The notes under the pieces were generated by a model that saw nothing but the letters and a program-made list of their open reading frames with translations, was not told the origin of the DNA and did no database searches. From TMED8 sp038125725 (GTDB lineage Bacteria; Pseudomonadota; Alphaproteobacteria; Rhodospirillales; Casp-alpha2): a stretch of 22,270 nt of DNA. Made by a program: the position numbers and the translations under genes. Positions 1 to 7,149 of the stretch are shown here, piece after piece. How positions within the stretch are numbered: position 1 is the first letter of the stretch; every line of letters begins with the position of its first letter. Location of the stretch: positions 1 to 22,270 of the forward strand of contig JAYPEK010000056.1 in the NCBI GenBank assembly GCA_038125725.1, given 5' to 3'.

Positions 1-469
1 CCTTGCGGACGGCGGCGGAAAGACCGTCGTCCATGGTGAAGCGCTCGCGCGACCAATCGCAGGACGCACCCAGGCGCCGCAGTTGGCCGGTGATGGTGCC
101 GCCGGAATGCGCCTTCCAGTCCCAAACGCGTTCGATGAACTTCTCGCGTCCCAGGTCATGGCGCGTCAGGCCCTCGGCCTCCATCTGGCGCTCCACAACC
201 ATTTGCGTGGCGATGCCGGCATGGTCGGTGCCGGGCTGCCACAGCGCGTCCATGCCCTTCTTGCGTTTGTAGCGGATCAGGATGTCCTGCAGCGTGTTGT
301 TGAGCGCGTGGCCCATGTGCAGGCTGCCGGTGACGTTGGGCGGCGGAATGACGATGGTATAGGGCTCGGCGTTGCCGCGCTCGCCACCACAGGCGAACTC
401 GCCGGCTTCTTCCCAGGCTTTGTAATGCTTTTCCTCGACCTCGTTGGGTCCGTACGTCTTGTCCAGCAT
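1..469 (-). CDS. valS: Valyl-tRNA synthetase, N-terminal part (runs off window)
   Basis: This enzyme attaches valine to tRNA-Val in the cytoplasm. Only the first 156 codons are inside the window; the gene continues past position 1. The protein starts MLDKTYGPNEVEEKHYKAWE and contains the class I synthetase HIGH-type signature as PPPNVTGSLHMGHALNNTLQ. It is followed by GTDHAGIATQMVVERQ, which is characteristic of ValS. The ATG at 467-469 has a GAGAGGG ribosome-binding sequence a few bases upstream. A nearby upstream ATG is out of frame. The gene lies about 90 nt downstream of popZ on the same strand, as the last visible gene of the methyltransferase-tolC-popZ-valS block. Family identity is very secure; only the 3' end is missing. 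Confidence 0.96.
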   Translation of the reverse strand, partial: MLDKTYGPNEVEEKHYKAWEEAGEFACGGERGNAEPYTIVIPPPNVTGSLHMGHALNNTLQDILIRYKRKKGMDALWQPGTDHAGIATQMVVERQMEAEGLTRHDLGREKFIERVWDWKAHSGGTITGQLRRLGASCDWSRERFTMDDGLSAAVRK

Positions 470-558
470 CGCTGGCGCCCTCTCGTCATTGGCATGGGGG
501 AAAACGGCGATGTTCTACCCCCGCGAGGGCGGCAAGACAAGCCGGGAGGGGGGAAAAC

Positions 559-1230
559 CTAGTCTTCCAGGCGCTCGGCGCGGTTGACCATGAGGTCGAT
601 CTCGCGCTTCACCAGGCGCTCGATCAGGTAGGGCAGGTTGCGGTCCAGCCATTCGCGCAGGATCGGTTTCAGCATCTCGCGCACGATGCCCTCGAGCGTC
701 ATGTCGGTGCGGGACGCATCGACCGCCAGGTCGCGCCTGTCGAGGATCGCGGCGGCCAGTTCCGACAGCACGTCGGTGGAAGCCCGTGCCGTCGGTTCCG
801 ACATGATGTCGCTGGCGACCATATCGGGGGTGAGTTCGAGGATCGCCTCCATCGCCGACGGCATCGGCGCCGCGGCCTGAGGCGGCGGCGGTGGGGCCGG
901 CGCCGGCGCCGGCATCGGTTCTGGCATCGGCGGCGGTGCCGGCATGGGTTCCGGCATGGGCATCGGTTCCGGCGCGGGCGCGGGCATCGGCTCGGGCACC
1001 GGTTCCGGCTCGGGCATCGGCTCCGGTTCGGGTTCCGGCTCAAGCGCGATCTCGGGTTCCGGCTCGGGCTCGGGTTCGGGTTCCGGCTCGGGTTCCGGCG
1101 CGGGCGCCGGTGCAGCCGCCGCGGCTTCGGCCTCTTCTTCCTCCTCCGACAGGATCCGCCGGATGGAAGCGAGGATATCCTCCATCGAAGGTTCTTGGCC
1201 GTCTTCCGCTTGCGCCGCTTCTTCGCTCAT
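559..1230 (-). CDS. popZ: Cell pole-organizing protein PopZ (DUF2497 family)
   Basis: PopZ self-assembles into a polar matrix that anchors the chromosome origin through ParB and recruits cell-cycle regulators in alphaproteobacteria. This 223-residue protein has the expected three parts. A short N-terminal helix (about 14-30, PSMEDILASIRRILSEEE) is the client-binding region in Caulobacter PopZ. A disordered linker spans about 41-117 and is almost entirely Pro, Glu, Ala and Met. The C-terminal oligomerisation helices (about 150-223) include GIVREMLKPILREWLDRNLP. The linker is the odd part: it begins as alternating Glu-Pro and changes to Pro-Met/Pro-Ala steps, so acidity falls along it. The ATG at 1228-1230 has GGACGGAC upstream. 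An inverted repeat resembling a CtrA half-site lies 34-49 nt upstream of the start. The position next to valS and tolC matches the known context of popZ. Confidence 0.93.
   Translation of the reverse strand: MSEEAAQAEDGQEPSMEDILASIRRILSEEEEEAEAAAAAPAPAPEPEPEPEPEPEPEPEIALEPEPEPEPMPEPEPVPEPMPAPAPEPMPMPEPMPAPPPMPEPMPAPAPAPPPPPQAAAPMPSAMEAILELTPDMVASDIMSEPTARASTDVLSELAAAILDRRDLAVDASRTDMTLEGIVREMLKPILREWLDRNLPYLIERLVKREIDLMVNRAERLED
880..1110 (-). repeat. Imperfect hexanucleotide repeats encoding the PopZ Pro/Glu/Met linker
   Basis: The DNA is built of degenerate 6-nt units (GGTTCC/GGCTCG on the plus strand) that encode Glu-Pro, Met-Pro and Ala-Pro dipeptides on the minus strand. The repeat is entirely within popZ and stays in frame. 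Such DNA is prone to slippage in multiples of 6 nt, so linker length may vary between strains; that is inference. Confidence 0.8.
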
Positions 1231-1263
1231 GGTCCGTCCAACCGGTGAATGGGTACCCTACGC

Positions 1264-1280
1264 TAACCCGTCATGGTTAA
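1264..1280. promoter_or_regulatory. Inverted repeat with CtrA-like half-site upstream of popZ
   Basis: TAACC (1264-1268) and GGTTA (1275-1279) form a perfect inverted repeat with a 6-nt spacer. On the minus strand the site reads TTAACCATGACGGGTTAG. It contains TTAACCAT, which resembles CtrA half-sites in alphaproteobacteria. It does not match the full TTAA-N7-TTAA consensus. It lies just upstream of popZ, so regulation of this polarity gene is plausible but unproven. Confidence 0.35.
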
Positions 1281-1367
1281 CAAAGGATTAGCCGGAAAGC
1301 GGAGCAGCGACCGGACCACGATTTCGCGTGGCGCCGGCCGGCCCCGTCTCGGCACGTCCCGATACAC

Positions 1368-2777
1368 TTACTGTTCGCCCCCCTGCGAGGTGCCGCCGAA
1401 CCACTTGTCGCGGACCTCGTTGTAATGCTCGCGCGGATCGTAGAGCGTCAGCCCCAATCCGAGATCACGCGCCGTCATCTTGCCGATGGCCGAAAGCACC
1501 TGGTAGCTGGCCACCAGTTCGTCACGCTGGGCACGCACGTGGGAAACCCGCGAATCGAGCAGTTCCTGCTCGGCGTCCAGAACGTCGAGAACGGTGCGCG
1601 AACCCACCGCCGCCTCACGCTGCACGCCTTCTAGCGCCACCACGTTGGCCTCGATCTGGGTGAAGAAGGCCTTCACCCGGGCCCGTGCAGTCAATAGAGA
1701 TTCCCACGCCTGCGCCGCGGCCTCGACGGCGTCGCGGCGTTCCTGGTCGATGGTGAGGGTCTGCTGCGCCACTGTCTGGCGCGCCTCGCGCAGTTGCGAA
1801 TAAACCGTGCCCTGCTGGTAGATCGGCACCTTCAGGTTCAGCGTCAGGGATTCGGTCGAATTGCGGCCGCTTTCGCCGGCGCTCTCGTAGGAGCGGCTCA
1901 TGGTCGCGTCAAGCGACACTTCCGGCAGCAGTTCGCCGTAAGTGCCATCGGCGCCGTCGATGGCGGCACGGCGGTCGAATTCAGCGGCGATTACCGCCGG
2001 GTTCTTGGTCGCCGCAACCTTGAGCGTATCGTCGCGGGTATCGGGCAGGCCCACCGGCAGCGCCGCGGGCTGCAGTTGCGGCGGCGGCGCCTCGCCGACC
2101 ACGTTTTCGTAGTTGGCCTTGGAAATCTCAAGATCGCCCTCCGACTGAATGCGGTCGGCGACAGCCTTGGCCAAGCGGGCTTCCGCCTGGTGCACGTCGG
2201 TACGGGTGATCTCGCCGACCTGGAAGCGGTCGCGGGTGGCCTCCAACTGGCGTTTCAGCACCTGTTCGTTGTTGGTGTTGAGGTTCAGGACGGCGATGTC
2301 GCGGAACACGTTGACGAAGGCCGTCACCGCTTCCAAAAGCACCGTCTGCTCGGTTTCCATCAGGCGCGCGCGGGCGGCGCGGACGTTGTTCTCCGCCTCG
2401 CTGACGGCGGCCAGCGTGCGGCCGCCCCGGAACAGCGACTGCGACACAGTCAGGTCGGCGCTGCGCGGATGGCGGGTCTGGTTGATATCGGAGCCGGTAT
2501 TTCGGGTATTGGTGATCTGGGAGAAGCCATAGTCGGCGTTCACCGTCACCTCCGGGCGCCAGTTGGCCAGTGCCTGCGGCACCTCTTCATCGGTGGCGCG
2601 CAAGCTGGCGCGTGACGACAATAAGGTGGGGTTGTTCAGATACGCCGCGGCCAGCGCGTCGCTGAGAGTTTGCGCCCGTGCCAGCGACGGTGTGAGCGCC
2701 CAGGCGATACACGCGGCGCCAACGGCGCCCGTCAAGCCGAGCCGCAGTTTCGCTGCCGTCTTTGATCGATTTCGCAA
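1368..2777 (-). CDS. tolC: TolC-family outer membrane efflux/secretion channel
   Basis: This is the trimeric outer-membrane exit duct for type I secretion and tripartite efflux pumps. The protein (469 residues from this start) has an N-terminal signal peptide with a basic stretch, a hydrophobic core and an SLARAQ cleavage region. TLSDALAAAYLNNPTLLSSR, the typical start of a mature TolC, follows. Two outer-membrane efflux repeats cover the rest, with long helical, Gln/Ala/Glu-rich segments such as LMETEQTVLLEAVTAFVNVF. Length is normal for the family. Start choice: an upstream TTG at 2798 has no ribosome-binding site. The TTG at 2777 has AGGCGGGG about 8 nt ahead, so I prefer it; no ATG is available before the mature region. 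The gene lies between the PIMT-like gene and popZ. In Caulobacter the corresponding position is held by a TolC-like S-layer secretion protein. Confidence 0.92.
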   Translation of the reverse strand: MRNRSKTAAKLRLGLTGAVGAACIAWALTPSLARAQTLSDALAAAYLNNPTLLSSRASLRATDEEVPQALANWRPEVTVNADYGFSQITNTRNTGSDINQTRHPRSADLTVSQSLFRGGRTLAAVSEAENNVRAARARLMETEQTVLLEAVTAFVNVFRDIAVLNLNTNNEQVLKRQLEATRDRFQVGEITRTDVHQAEARLAKAVADRIQSEGDLEISKANYENVVGEAPPPQLQPAALPVGLPDTRDDTLKVAATKNPAVIAAEFDRRAAIDGADGTYGELLPEVSLDATMSRSYESAGESGRNSTESLTLNLKVPIYQQGTVYSQLREARQTVAQQTLTIDQERRDAVEAAAQAWESLLTARARVKAFFTQIEANVVALEGVQREAAVGSRTVLDVLDAEQELLDSRVSHVRAQRDELVASYQVLSAIGKMTARDLGLGLTLYDPREHYNEVRDKWFGGTSQGGEQ

Positions 2778-3011
2778 AAGGAAAACCCCGCCTCTCAAGA
2801 ATAGAGAACGCCTACGTTGCGCTCATACACGGTCGTATTAAGACCCCAAGTCGGGGATTCCCGTCAACACCTTCCGAGAAACCCCGGATTTCCAGGCTTT
2901 TTCACCCGATTCGCCGGTCGGCGACAGGACTGAAAAGGGCAATTTCATGCGAATCGTCGTGCGACTAGGACGTTCTCCCCAAGGGGATGGCGCCGAGCCG
3001 GGGCACAGGGC

Positions 3012-3665
3012 TCAGAAGCTGAACGCGGCCTCGCGCTCGAAGCCCGGCAGCAGCGGCGTTCCGGCATCGAACAGGTCGCGCCCCGAGACGACGCCGCCGA
3101 AACGGGTCAGCAAACGGCCGCGGCCGATCCCGTCGTCGCCGACGACGACGGCCACTAGACGGCCGCCCTCAGCCAACTGATCGACGATCGCGGCGGGGAT
3201 TTCACCGACGGCGCCGTCGAACACGATGACCTCGTAAGGGGCCTGCTTGGCATGACCATCGGCGAGCGGACCCGAAACAATGGCGATATTGTCGATGTCG
3301 AGGCGGTTGAAGGTATCAGCGGCGCGCTGGGCGAATCCCTTGTCGGATTCGACGGCGACCACGGTGGACACCGCCTTGGCCAGCAGCGCCGGCAAGTAGC
3401 CGGTCGCGCAGCCGATGCAGAGCGCCACGTCATCCGCCTTCAAGTCGGCGTCTTGCAACAGCCGCGCGGCGACCATCGGTTCCATCAGATAGCGGCCGTC
3501 GCCGAGCGGCAGGGCCTCGTCCACGTAGGCGACGCCAGCAAACTCCGGCGGCACGAACTGCTCGCGCGGCAATTCCATCAAGCCGTCGACCACGGCGGGG
3601 CTGGTCACGTGGTTGGGAAGAATCTGGCAATCCACCATGTTCTGGCGGGCGGCGGCATGGTCCAT
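3012..3665 (-). CDS. Protein-L-isoaspartate O-methyltransferase-like protein
   Basis: This 217-residue protein belongs to the PIMT (PCMT) family. True members use S-adenosylmethionine to methylate isoaspartyl residues in damaged proteins and start their repair. The N-terminal region (NMVDCQILPNHVTSPAVVDG) and the SAM-binding motif I (VALCIGCATGYLPALLA, about 80-96) are recognisable, followed by VVAVESDKGFAQRA. Two features are unusual. The loop that is normally G-Q-x-I-S-x-P reads GRYLMEP, so the conserved active-site Ser is missing. Motif I has Gly-Cys-Ala-Thr-Gly-Tyr rather than the common Gly-Thr-Gly-Ser-Gly-Tyr. It may therefore be a paralogue with another or no methyl acceptor. The ATG at 3665 is preceded by GAGGAA. 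It is the first gene of the minus-strand block leading to tolC and popZ. Confidence 0.82.
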   Translation of the reverse strand: MDHAAARQNMVDCQILPNHVTSPAVVDGLMELPREQFVPPEFAGVAYVDEALPLGDGRYLMEPMVAARLLQDADLKADDVALCIGCATGYLPALLAKAVSTVVAVESDKGFAQRAADTFNRLDIDNIAIVSGPLADGHAKQAPYEVIVFDGAVGEIPAAIVDQLAEGGRLVAVVVGDDGIGRGRLLTRFGGVVSGRDLFDAGTPLLPGFEREAAFSF

Positions 3666-3766
3666 GGCCGGGTTCCTCGCGGACAGTTGCTAGCCCCTCC
3701 GTTATAGGACGGCTGCGGCGCGAAAACAATCATCCGAAGCGCCCGCGGTTGGGCAAAAAAGCCGGC

Positions 3767-3795
3767 TTGACCGATGCCGGATCAGAGTCTAATGT
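3767..3795 (+). promoter_or_regulatory. Sigma-70-type promoter of the tRNA-Cys/tRNA-Asn unit
   Basis: TTGACC (3767-3772) is separated by exactly 17 nt from TAATGT (3790-3795). The bases after the -10 element are CCCGCCC, a GC-rich discriminator typical of stringently controlled stable-RNA promoters. The predicted transcript start near 3802 gives a leader of about 60 nt before tRNA-Cys. The -35 match is strong; the -10 match is partial. Confidence 0.5.
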
Positions 3796-3860
3796 CCCGC
3801 CCTCACGGCCCGGAGGCCAGCGGTTTTCAAGAGCGTCACGACGCGAACGAAGATCCGTCT

Positions 3861-3934
3861 GGCGCGGTGGCGGAGTGGCTACGCAGCGGCCTGCAAAGCC
3901 GTGTACACCGGTTCGATTCCGGTCCGCGCCTCCA
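3861..3934 (+). tRNA. tRNA-Cys (anticodon GCA)
   Basis: The acceptor stem GGCGCGG (3861-3867) pairs perfectly with CCGCGCC (3924-3930). The discriminator is T and the CCA end (3932-3934) is encoded. The anticodon GCA is at 3893-3895 inside CTGCAAA. The T arm contains GGTTCGATTCC. The 74-nt length and short D arm fit bacterial tRNA-Cys. Confidence 0.97.
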
Positions 3935-3941
3935 ATACTGA

Positions 3942-4017
3942 TCCGGCGTAGCTCAGTTGGTAGAGCAGTCGGCTGTTAACCGACTTGTCGCAGGTTCGAG
4001 TCCTGCCGCCGGAGCCA
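3942..4017 (+). tRNA. tRNA-Asn (anticodon GTT)
   Basis: The acceptor stem TCCGGCG (3942-3948) pairs with CGCCGGA (4007-4013). The discriminator is G and CCA (4015-4017) is encoded. The anticodon GTT is at 3975-3977 within CTGTTAA. The D arm GCTCAGTTGGTAGAGC and T arm GGTTCGAGTCC are canonical. It begins 7 nt after tRNA-Cys, so both are almost certainly processed from one transcript. Confidence 0.97.
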
Positions 4018-4026
4018 ATTCGAGAT

Positions 4027-4059
4027 AAGGGGTCGAGCGCCTGTCGCTCGACCCCTTTT
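4027..4059 (+). terminator. Rho-independent terminator after tRNA-Asn
   Basis: An 11-bp perfect stem, GGGGTCGAGCG (4029-4039) with CGCTCGACCCC (4045-4055), encloses a 5-nt loop and is followed by TTTT. It starts about 10 nt after tRNA-Asn and closes the tRNA unit. Confidence 0.9.
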
Positions 4060-4181
4060 CCGTTACCGCCGCCGACCGGATAGGTTCATGACCGAACTGA
4101 CCTGCGTCACGGCACACGGCACCAGCATCGCGTAGACTCATACCATGGTCGCCGTACGACCTTTCGACGACGGAGGCCGCC

Positions 4182-4313
4182 ATGTACAGACAGCCACATT
4201 TCGATCTCGGATCGGGCTTGGCCATCATCCTCGCCGTGGCGGTGGCGCTGCTCGTGCTATGGGCGCTGCTGCACCTGCCGCTCGGCGGCCCGGCCCTGAC
4301 GGTGACGATCTGA
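4182..4313 (+). CDS. Small single-pass membrane protein, 43 residues, unknown function
   Basis: I do not recognise a family. The ATG is preceded by a strong ribosome-binding sequence (CGGAGG, 5 nt spacing), which is the main evidence that it is a gene. The protein begins MYRQPHFDLGSG, continues with a Leu/Val/Ala-rich stretch of about 20 residues (roughly 13-34) and ends GGPALTVTI. The N-terminus is polar and mildly basic and there are no charged residues in the hydrophobic stretch, so it should sit as one helix in the inner membrane. There is no clear cleavage site. It lies after the tRNA terminator and before a second tiny hydrophobic gene. Function cannot be inferred. Confidence 0.55.
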   Translation: MYRQPHFDLGSGLAIILAVAVALLVLWALLHLPLGGPALTVTI

Positions 4314-4417
4314 ACGCGTGATACCCGTCACAGCGCTTTTCTTTCGGTTGTGCCATCTTGCCTGGGAATCGCGTGACGCGATTCTTCATGCAACCTCCCA
4401 GAACAGGAGTGATGACC

Positions 4418-4504
4418 ATGACCAACCTAAAAGCCTTCGGCCTCGCGGCCCTGTTGTCGGCCATGACCTTGACGATGATCTACGCGTCGGCCGGTCTGCC
4501 CTAA
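4418..4504 (+). CDS. Very small hydrophobic protein, 28 residues, unknown function
   Basis: I do not recognise a family. AGGAG lies 8 nt before the ATG at 4418. The other ATG, 6 nt upstream at 4412, would leave only 2 nt, so 4418 is the better start. The protein (MTNLKAFGLAALLSAMTLTM, then IYASAGLP) looks like either a one-helix membrane peptide or a short signal-peptide-like sequence with nothing after it. It follows the 43-residue membrane protein by about 100 nt and precedes the glycosyltransferase gene by 45 nt. The case rests on ribosome-binding site, composition and placement; conservation is unknown. Confidence 0.45.
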   Translation: MTNLKAFGLAALLSAMTLTMIYASAGLP

Positions 4505-4549
4505 ACACGAGCAGTTGCGTCACCCGCGCCGGACAGCCATCCTGAGCGC

Positions 4550-5452
4550 ATGGGTGACGCACAACCGCTCAACCTGATCTGGCGCCGCGGCGTCCTCGAC
4601 GGTGTCCTGGAAGCCCAGTTCCTGCGCCAAGACGTCATGGGCTCGCTCGCCCGGCCACAGCGCTGGATCGCGCTGGAGGACGGCCAGCCCCTGCCTGACC
4701 TGGACGACCTGCTGATCTGTTCCTTCGGCGATTGCGGCGCGGTGCTGCAGAGCCTGCGCGGGCAAGGCAGGCACAACATCGGCGTGCTGCACCTGGGCGA
4801 TGAGACCGGACGCGACGATCTCGGCTTCTACGCCGACGCCGACTACATCATCCGCAACTATTTCCGCGCTGGTCTGCCGGCGGTGGGCGGGTATTGCCGA
4901 AGGATTCTCTGGATCCCCAACGGTTGGGCGGCAGGCGTCGGCCCGGTGGACCCAGCCCGGCACCTGTCCTTCGACGCCCGGCGACACGAGTTGTTCTTCG
5001 CCGGACACGCAGGAACCGACACTGCTCCCCTGCCCGACCGCAAGGCCATGCTGGACGCGCTTCGGGCACGCGCCCAGCCGGCAACGGTTCTCCTCACCGA
5101 CGGTTTCGGCCAGGGCCTCGGCGCCCAGGCCTATGCGGGTTATCTGGCGGATGCCCGCTTCGCCCTGGCGCCGGCCGGCAACGCGCCGGAAACCATCCGT
5201 TTCTATGACGCCCTCGAATGCGGGGCGCTGCCCATCGTCACCGACGCGCCCTGGCTGCACGATCCGGAAGGTGCCGGAGGGTCGGGACCGCCGCCGGTCC
5301 CGATTCTGGCCGGTTGTAACGATCTGACGGCCATCAATCTTGGGCGCTACGGCGAAGACGACCGTACCCGCGCGGTCGATTGGTGGCAGGCGTTGAAGGC
5401 CCGCACCGCGGCCCGCGTATCGGAGACCATCGAAGCGGCCTTCGCCTCCTGA
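4550..5452 (+). CDS. Exostosin-like (GT47-type) glycosyltransferase
   Basis: This 300-residue protein looks like a bacterial member of the exostosin/GT47-like group, which transfers sugars from nucleotide donors. The best evidence is the C-terminal donor-site segment at about 204-230 (FALAPAGNAPETIRFYDALE, then CGALPIV), matching the exostosin pattern of C/A-P-x-G-N, then R-x-x-E/D-A-x-x-x-G-x-x-P-V/I. An N-terminal motif GVLHLGDE (78-85) followed by YADADYIIRNYF is shared by related bacterial proteins. No signal peptide or membrane segment is visible, so it should be cytosolic. The ribosome-binding site before ATG 4550 is weak. The acceptor is unknown. A second glycosyltransferase (7146-8738) lies nearby, so surface polysaccharide or flagellin glycosylation is possible but not shown. 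Confidence 0.7.
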   Translation: MGDAQPLNLIWRRGVLDGVLEAQFLRQDVMGSLARPQRWIALEDGQPLPDLDDLLICSFGDCGAVLQSLRGQGRHNIGVLHLGDETGRDDLGFYADADYIIRNYFRAGLPAVGGYCRRILWIPNGWAAGVGPVDPARHLSFDARRHELFFAGHAGTDTAPLPDRKAMLDALRARAQPATVLLTDGFGQGLGAQAYAGYLADARFALAPAGNAPETIRFYDALECGALPIVTDAPWLHDPEGAGGSGPPPVPILAGCNDLTAINLGRYGEDDRTRAVDWWQALKARTAARVSETIEAAFAS

Positions 5453-5462
5453 GGCGGCTTTT
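5443..5462 (+). terminator. Possible short terminator overlapping the glycosyltransferase stop
   Basis: CGCCT (5443-5447) and AGGCG (5452-5456) form a 5-bp GC stem with a 4-nt loop, followed by GCTTTT. The stop codon TGA is in the hairpin. The stem is short, so termination is uncertain. Confidence 0.3.
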
Positions 5463-5519
5463 CCCCCGCGCCCAGGAGCGCTACCGTAAGCCCAGCATTC
5501 GTGGGGACGGAGACATCGC

Positions 5520-6509
5520 ATGGTTAAGGCTGCGATCATCTATGAGAAAGGCGCGCCAGAGGTGTTCCGCTGGGAAGATGTGGAGGTTCCGGACCCGGCC
5601 CCTGGAGAGGTCCGCCTGCGCCACACCGCCATCGGCGTCAATTATGCCGACACCTATCACCGGCGCGGCATGCCGCACGTCATTCCGCTGCCTGCCCCGC
5701 CGCTGATCCTAGGGCTGGAGGGTGTCGGCGTGATCGAGGCGCTGGGCGAAGGCGTCACCGGCCTCGCCGTCGGCGACCGGGTCGGCTACTGCAAGCCGCC
5801 GGTCGGATCCTATGCCGAGGCACGCGTTTATCCCGCCGATACCCTGGTGCCGGTGCCGGACGGCATTGACGACGTCGCCCTCGCCGGTCTGATGATGTCC
5901 GGCCTGACCGCGCAGATGCTGCTGAAACGCACCTACCCCGTGAAGCCCGGCGACGTGGTTTTGGTGCACGCCGCCGCCGGCGGCATGGGCCATGTGCTCT
6001 GCCCCTGGGCCAAGCACCTGGGCGCGACCGTGATCGGCACCGTCGGCTCGCCGGCCAAGGCGGAGATCGCGCGCGCGCTCGGCTGCGACCACGTCATCGA
6101 CTACGAGGCCGAGGACTTCCCCGCGCGGGTCAAGGAGATCACCGGCGGTGAGGGCTGCGACGTGGTCTACGAATCGATCGGCAAGACGACGCTGAAGAAA
6201 TCGCTGGCCTCATTGAAACCCATGGGGCTTTGCGCCGCCTTCGGCCACGCGTCGGGCGAGCCCGACCCCATCGACATCATCCACGACCTGGGCACCCCCG
6301 GTGCCTACTACATTACGCGTCCCGGCCTGCATTGGTACGCCCGTGACCGCGCGACGCTGCTCGCCGCCGCCGCCGATTTGTTCGACGCCATGCGCGACGG
6401 CGTGGTCAAGGAAACCGTCGGCGCTACCTATCCGCTCCGCGACGTGGCGGAAGCGCACCGCGCCATCGAAAACCGCCAAACCACCGGCGCCGTCGTACTG
6501 TTACCGTAA
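5520..6509 (+). CDS. qor: NADPH:quinone oxidoreductase (zinc-independent MDR family)
   Basis: This 329-residue protein reduces quinones or related enones with NADPH in the cytoplasm. It is a medium-chain dehydrogenase of the quinone oxidoreductase branch. The catalytic N-terminal half includes GVNYADTYHRRG (39-50) and GLEGVGVIEALGEGV. The Rossmann half has the nucleotide-binding motif HAAAGGMG (150-157), followed by AKHLGATVIGTVGS and LGCDHVIDY. The catalytic zinc ligands of alcohol dehydrogenases are absent, as expected for this branch. Length is normal. ATG 5520 has GGAG upstream. The stop at 6509 lies 13 nt before the LysE gene, suggesting co-transcription with it and the TPR glycosyltransferase. 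The exact substrate is unknown. Confidence 0.9.
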   Translation: MVKAAIIYEKGAPEVFRWEDVEVPDPAPGEVRLRHTAIGVNYADTYHRRGMPHVIPLPAPPLILGLEGVGVIEALGEGVTGLAVGDRVGYCKPPVGSYAEARVYPADTLVPVPDGIDDVALAGLMMSGLTAQMLLKRTYPVKPGDVVLVHAAAGGMGHVLCPWAKHLGATVIGTVGSPAKAEIARALGCDHVIDYEAEDFPARVKEITGGEGCDVVYESIGKTTLKKSLASLKPMGLCAAFGHASGEPDPIDIIHDLGTPGAYYITRPGLHWYARDRATLLAAAADLFDAMRDGVVKETVGATYPLRDVAEAHRAIENRQTTGAVVLLP

Positions 6510-6522
6510 GGAGGCCGCCACC

Positions 6523-7149
6523 ATGCCCGGACCGGAACAACTGTTGGCCTTTGTCCTGGCGTCCGCCCTTCTCGGCATCACGCCGGGGCCGGACATCATC
6601 TATGTCCTGGTGCGCGGCGCCGCCCAGGGGCCGAAGGCCGGTGTTGCCGCCGCCGCCGGTCTCGCGACCGGGATCGTCGGCCACACCGTCTTCGCCGTGG
6701 TCGGCCTGACCGCACTTCTGGCGGCCTCGGCGACGGCTTTCACCCTGGTCAAGCTCGCAGGCGCCGCCTACCTGGTCTATCTGGGCATCCGCATGTTCAC
6801 GGGGCGCGAGAGAATCGATCTCTCGGGCGACGGCGAGACGAAACCGCTCGGCACCATCTACCGCCAGACCATCTTGATGAACCTGCTCAACCCGAAGGTC
6901 GGGCTGTTTTTCCTGGCCTTCCTGCCGCAGTTCGTCGATCCGGCGGTCGGTCCGGCGGCACCGCAGTTCGCGCTGCTGGGCGTCATCTTCATGACCGTCA
7001 GCTTCATTGTCATGGCCGGTGCCGGTATCGCCGGCGGACAATTGCGGCGCTGGCTTGCCACCAGCGAGAACGCCAGCCGCCGCATTCAATACGCCGCCGG
7101 CACGGTGCTGGTGGCGCTCGGCCTGCGCCTGGCGCTGGAGAAGGTGTGA
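6523..7149 (+). CDS. LysE/RhtB family amino-acid exporter
   Basis: This 208-residue inner-membrane protein belongs to the LysE/RhtB family, which exports amino acids or their analogues by proton exchange. Family hallmarks are LLGITPGPDIIYVLVRGAAQ near the N-terminus and MNLLNPKVGLFFLAFLPQF in the middle. There are about six hydrophobic segments. AAGGAGG lies 8 nt before ATG 6523, a very strong start; the reading frame is open further upstream but has no comparable site. It follows the quinone oxidoreductase by 13 nt, and its TGA overlaps the GTG start of the next gene, so translation is probably coupled. Substrate cannot be told from sequence. Confidence 0.93.
   Translation: MPGPEQLLAFVLASALLGITPGPDIIYVLVRGAAQGPKAGVAAAAGLATGIVGHTVFAVVGLTALLAASATAFTLVKLAGAAYLVYLGIRMFTGRERIDLSGDGETKPLGTIYRQTILMNLLNPKVGLFFLAFLPQFVDPAVGPAAPQFALLGVIFMTVSFIVMAGAGIAGGQLRRWLATSENASRRIQYAAGTVLVALGLRLALEKV

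Noticed and set aside
880..1110. CRISPR-like or minisatellite array
   Set aside because: Units are 6 nt with no spacers and are fully explained as codons of the PopZ linker.
944..1291. Gly/Ser-rich open frame opposite popZ
   Set aside because: It is the reverse reading of the popZ hexanucleotide repeats, not an independent Gly-Ser protein.
2778..2798. Upstream TTG start for TolC
   Set aside because: No ribosome-binding site; its first codons contain the AGGCGGGG that serves the TTG at 2777.
3861..4059. tRNA-linked integration site of a mobile element
   Set aside because: No integrase gene or duplicated tRNA 3' end is visible downstream; the unit ends in a normal terminator.
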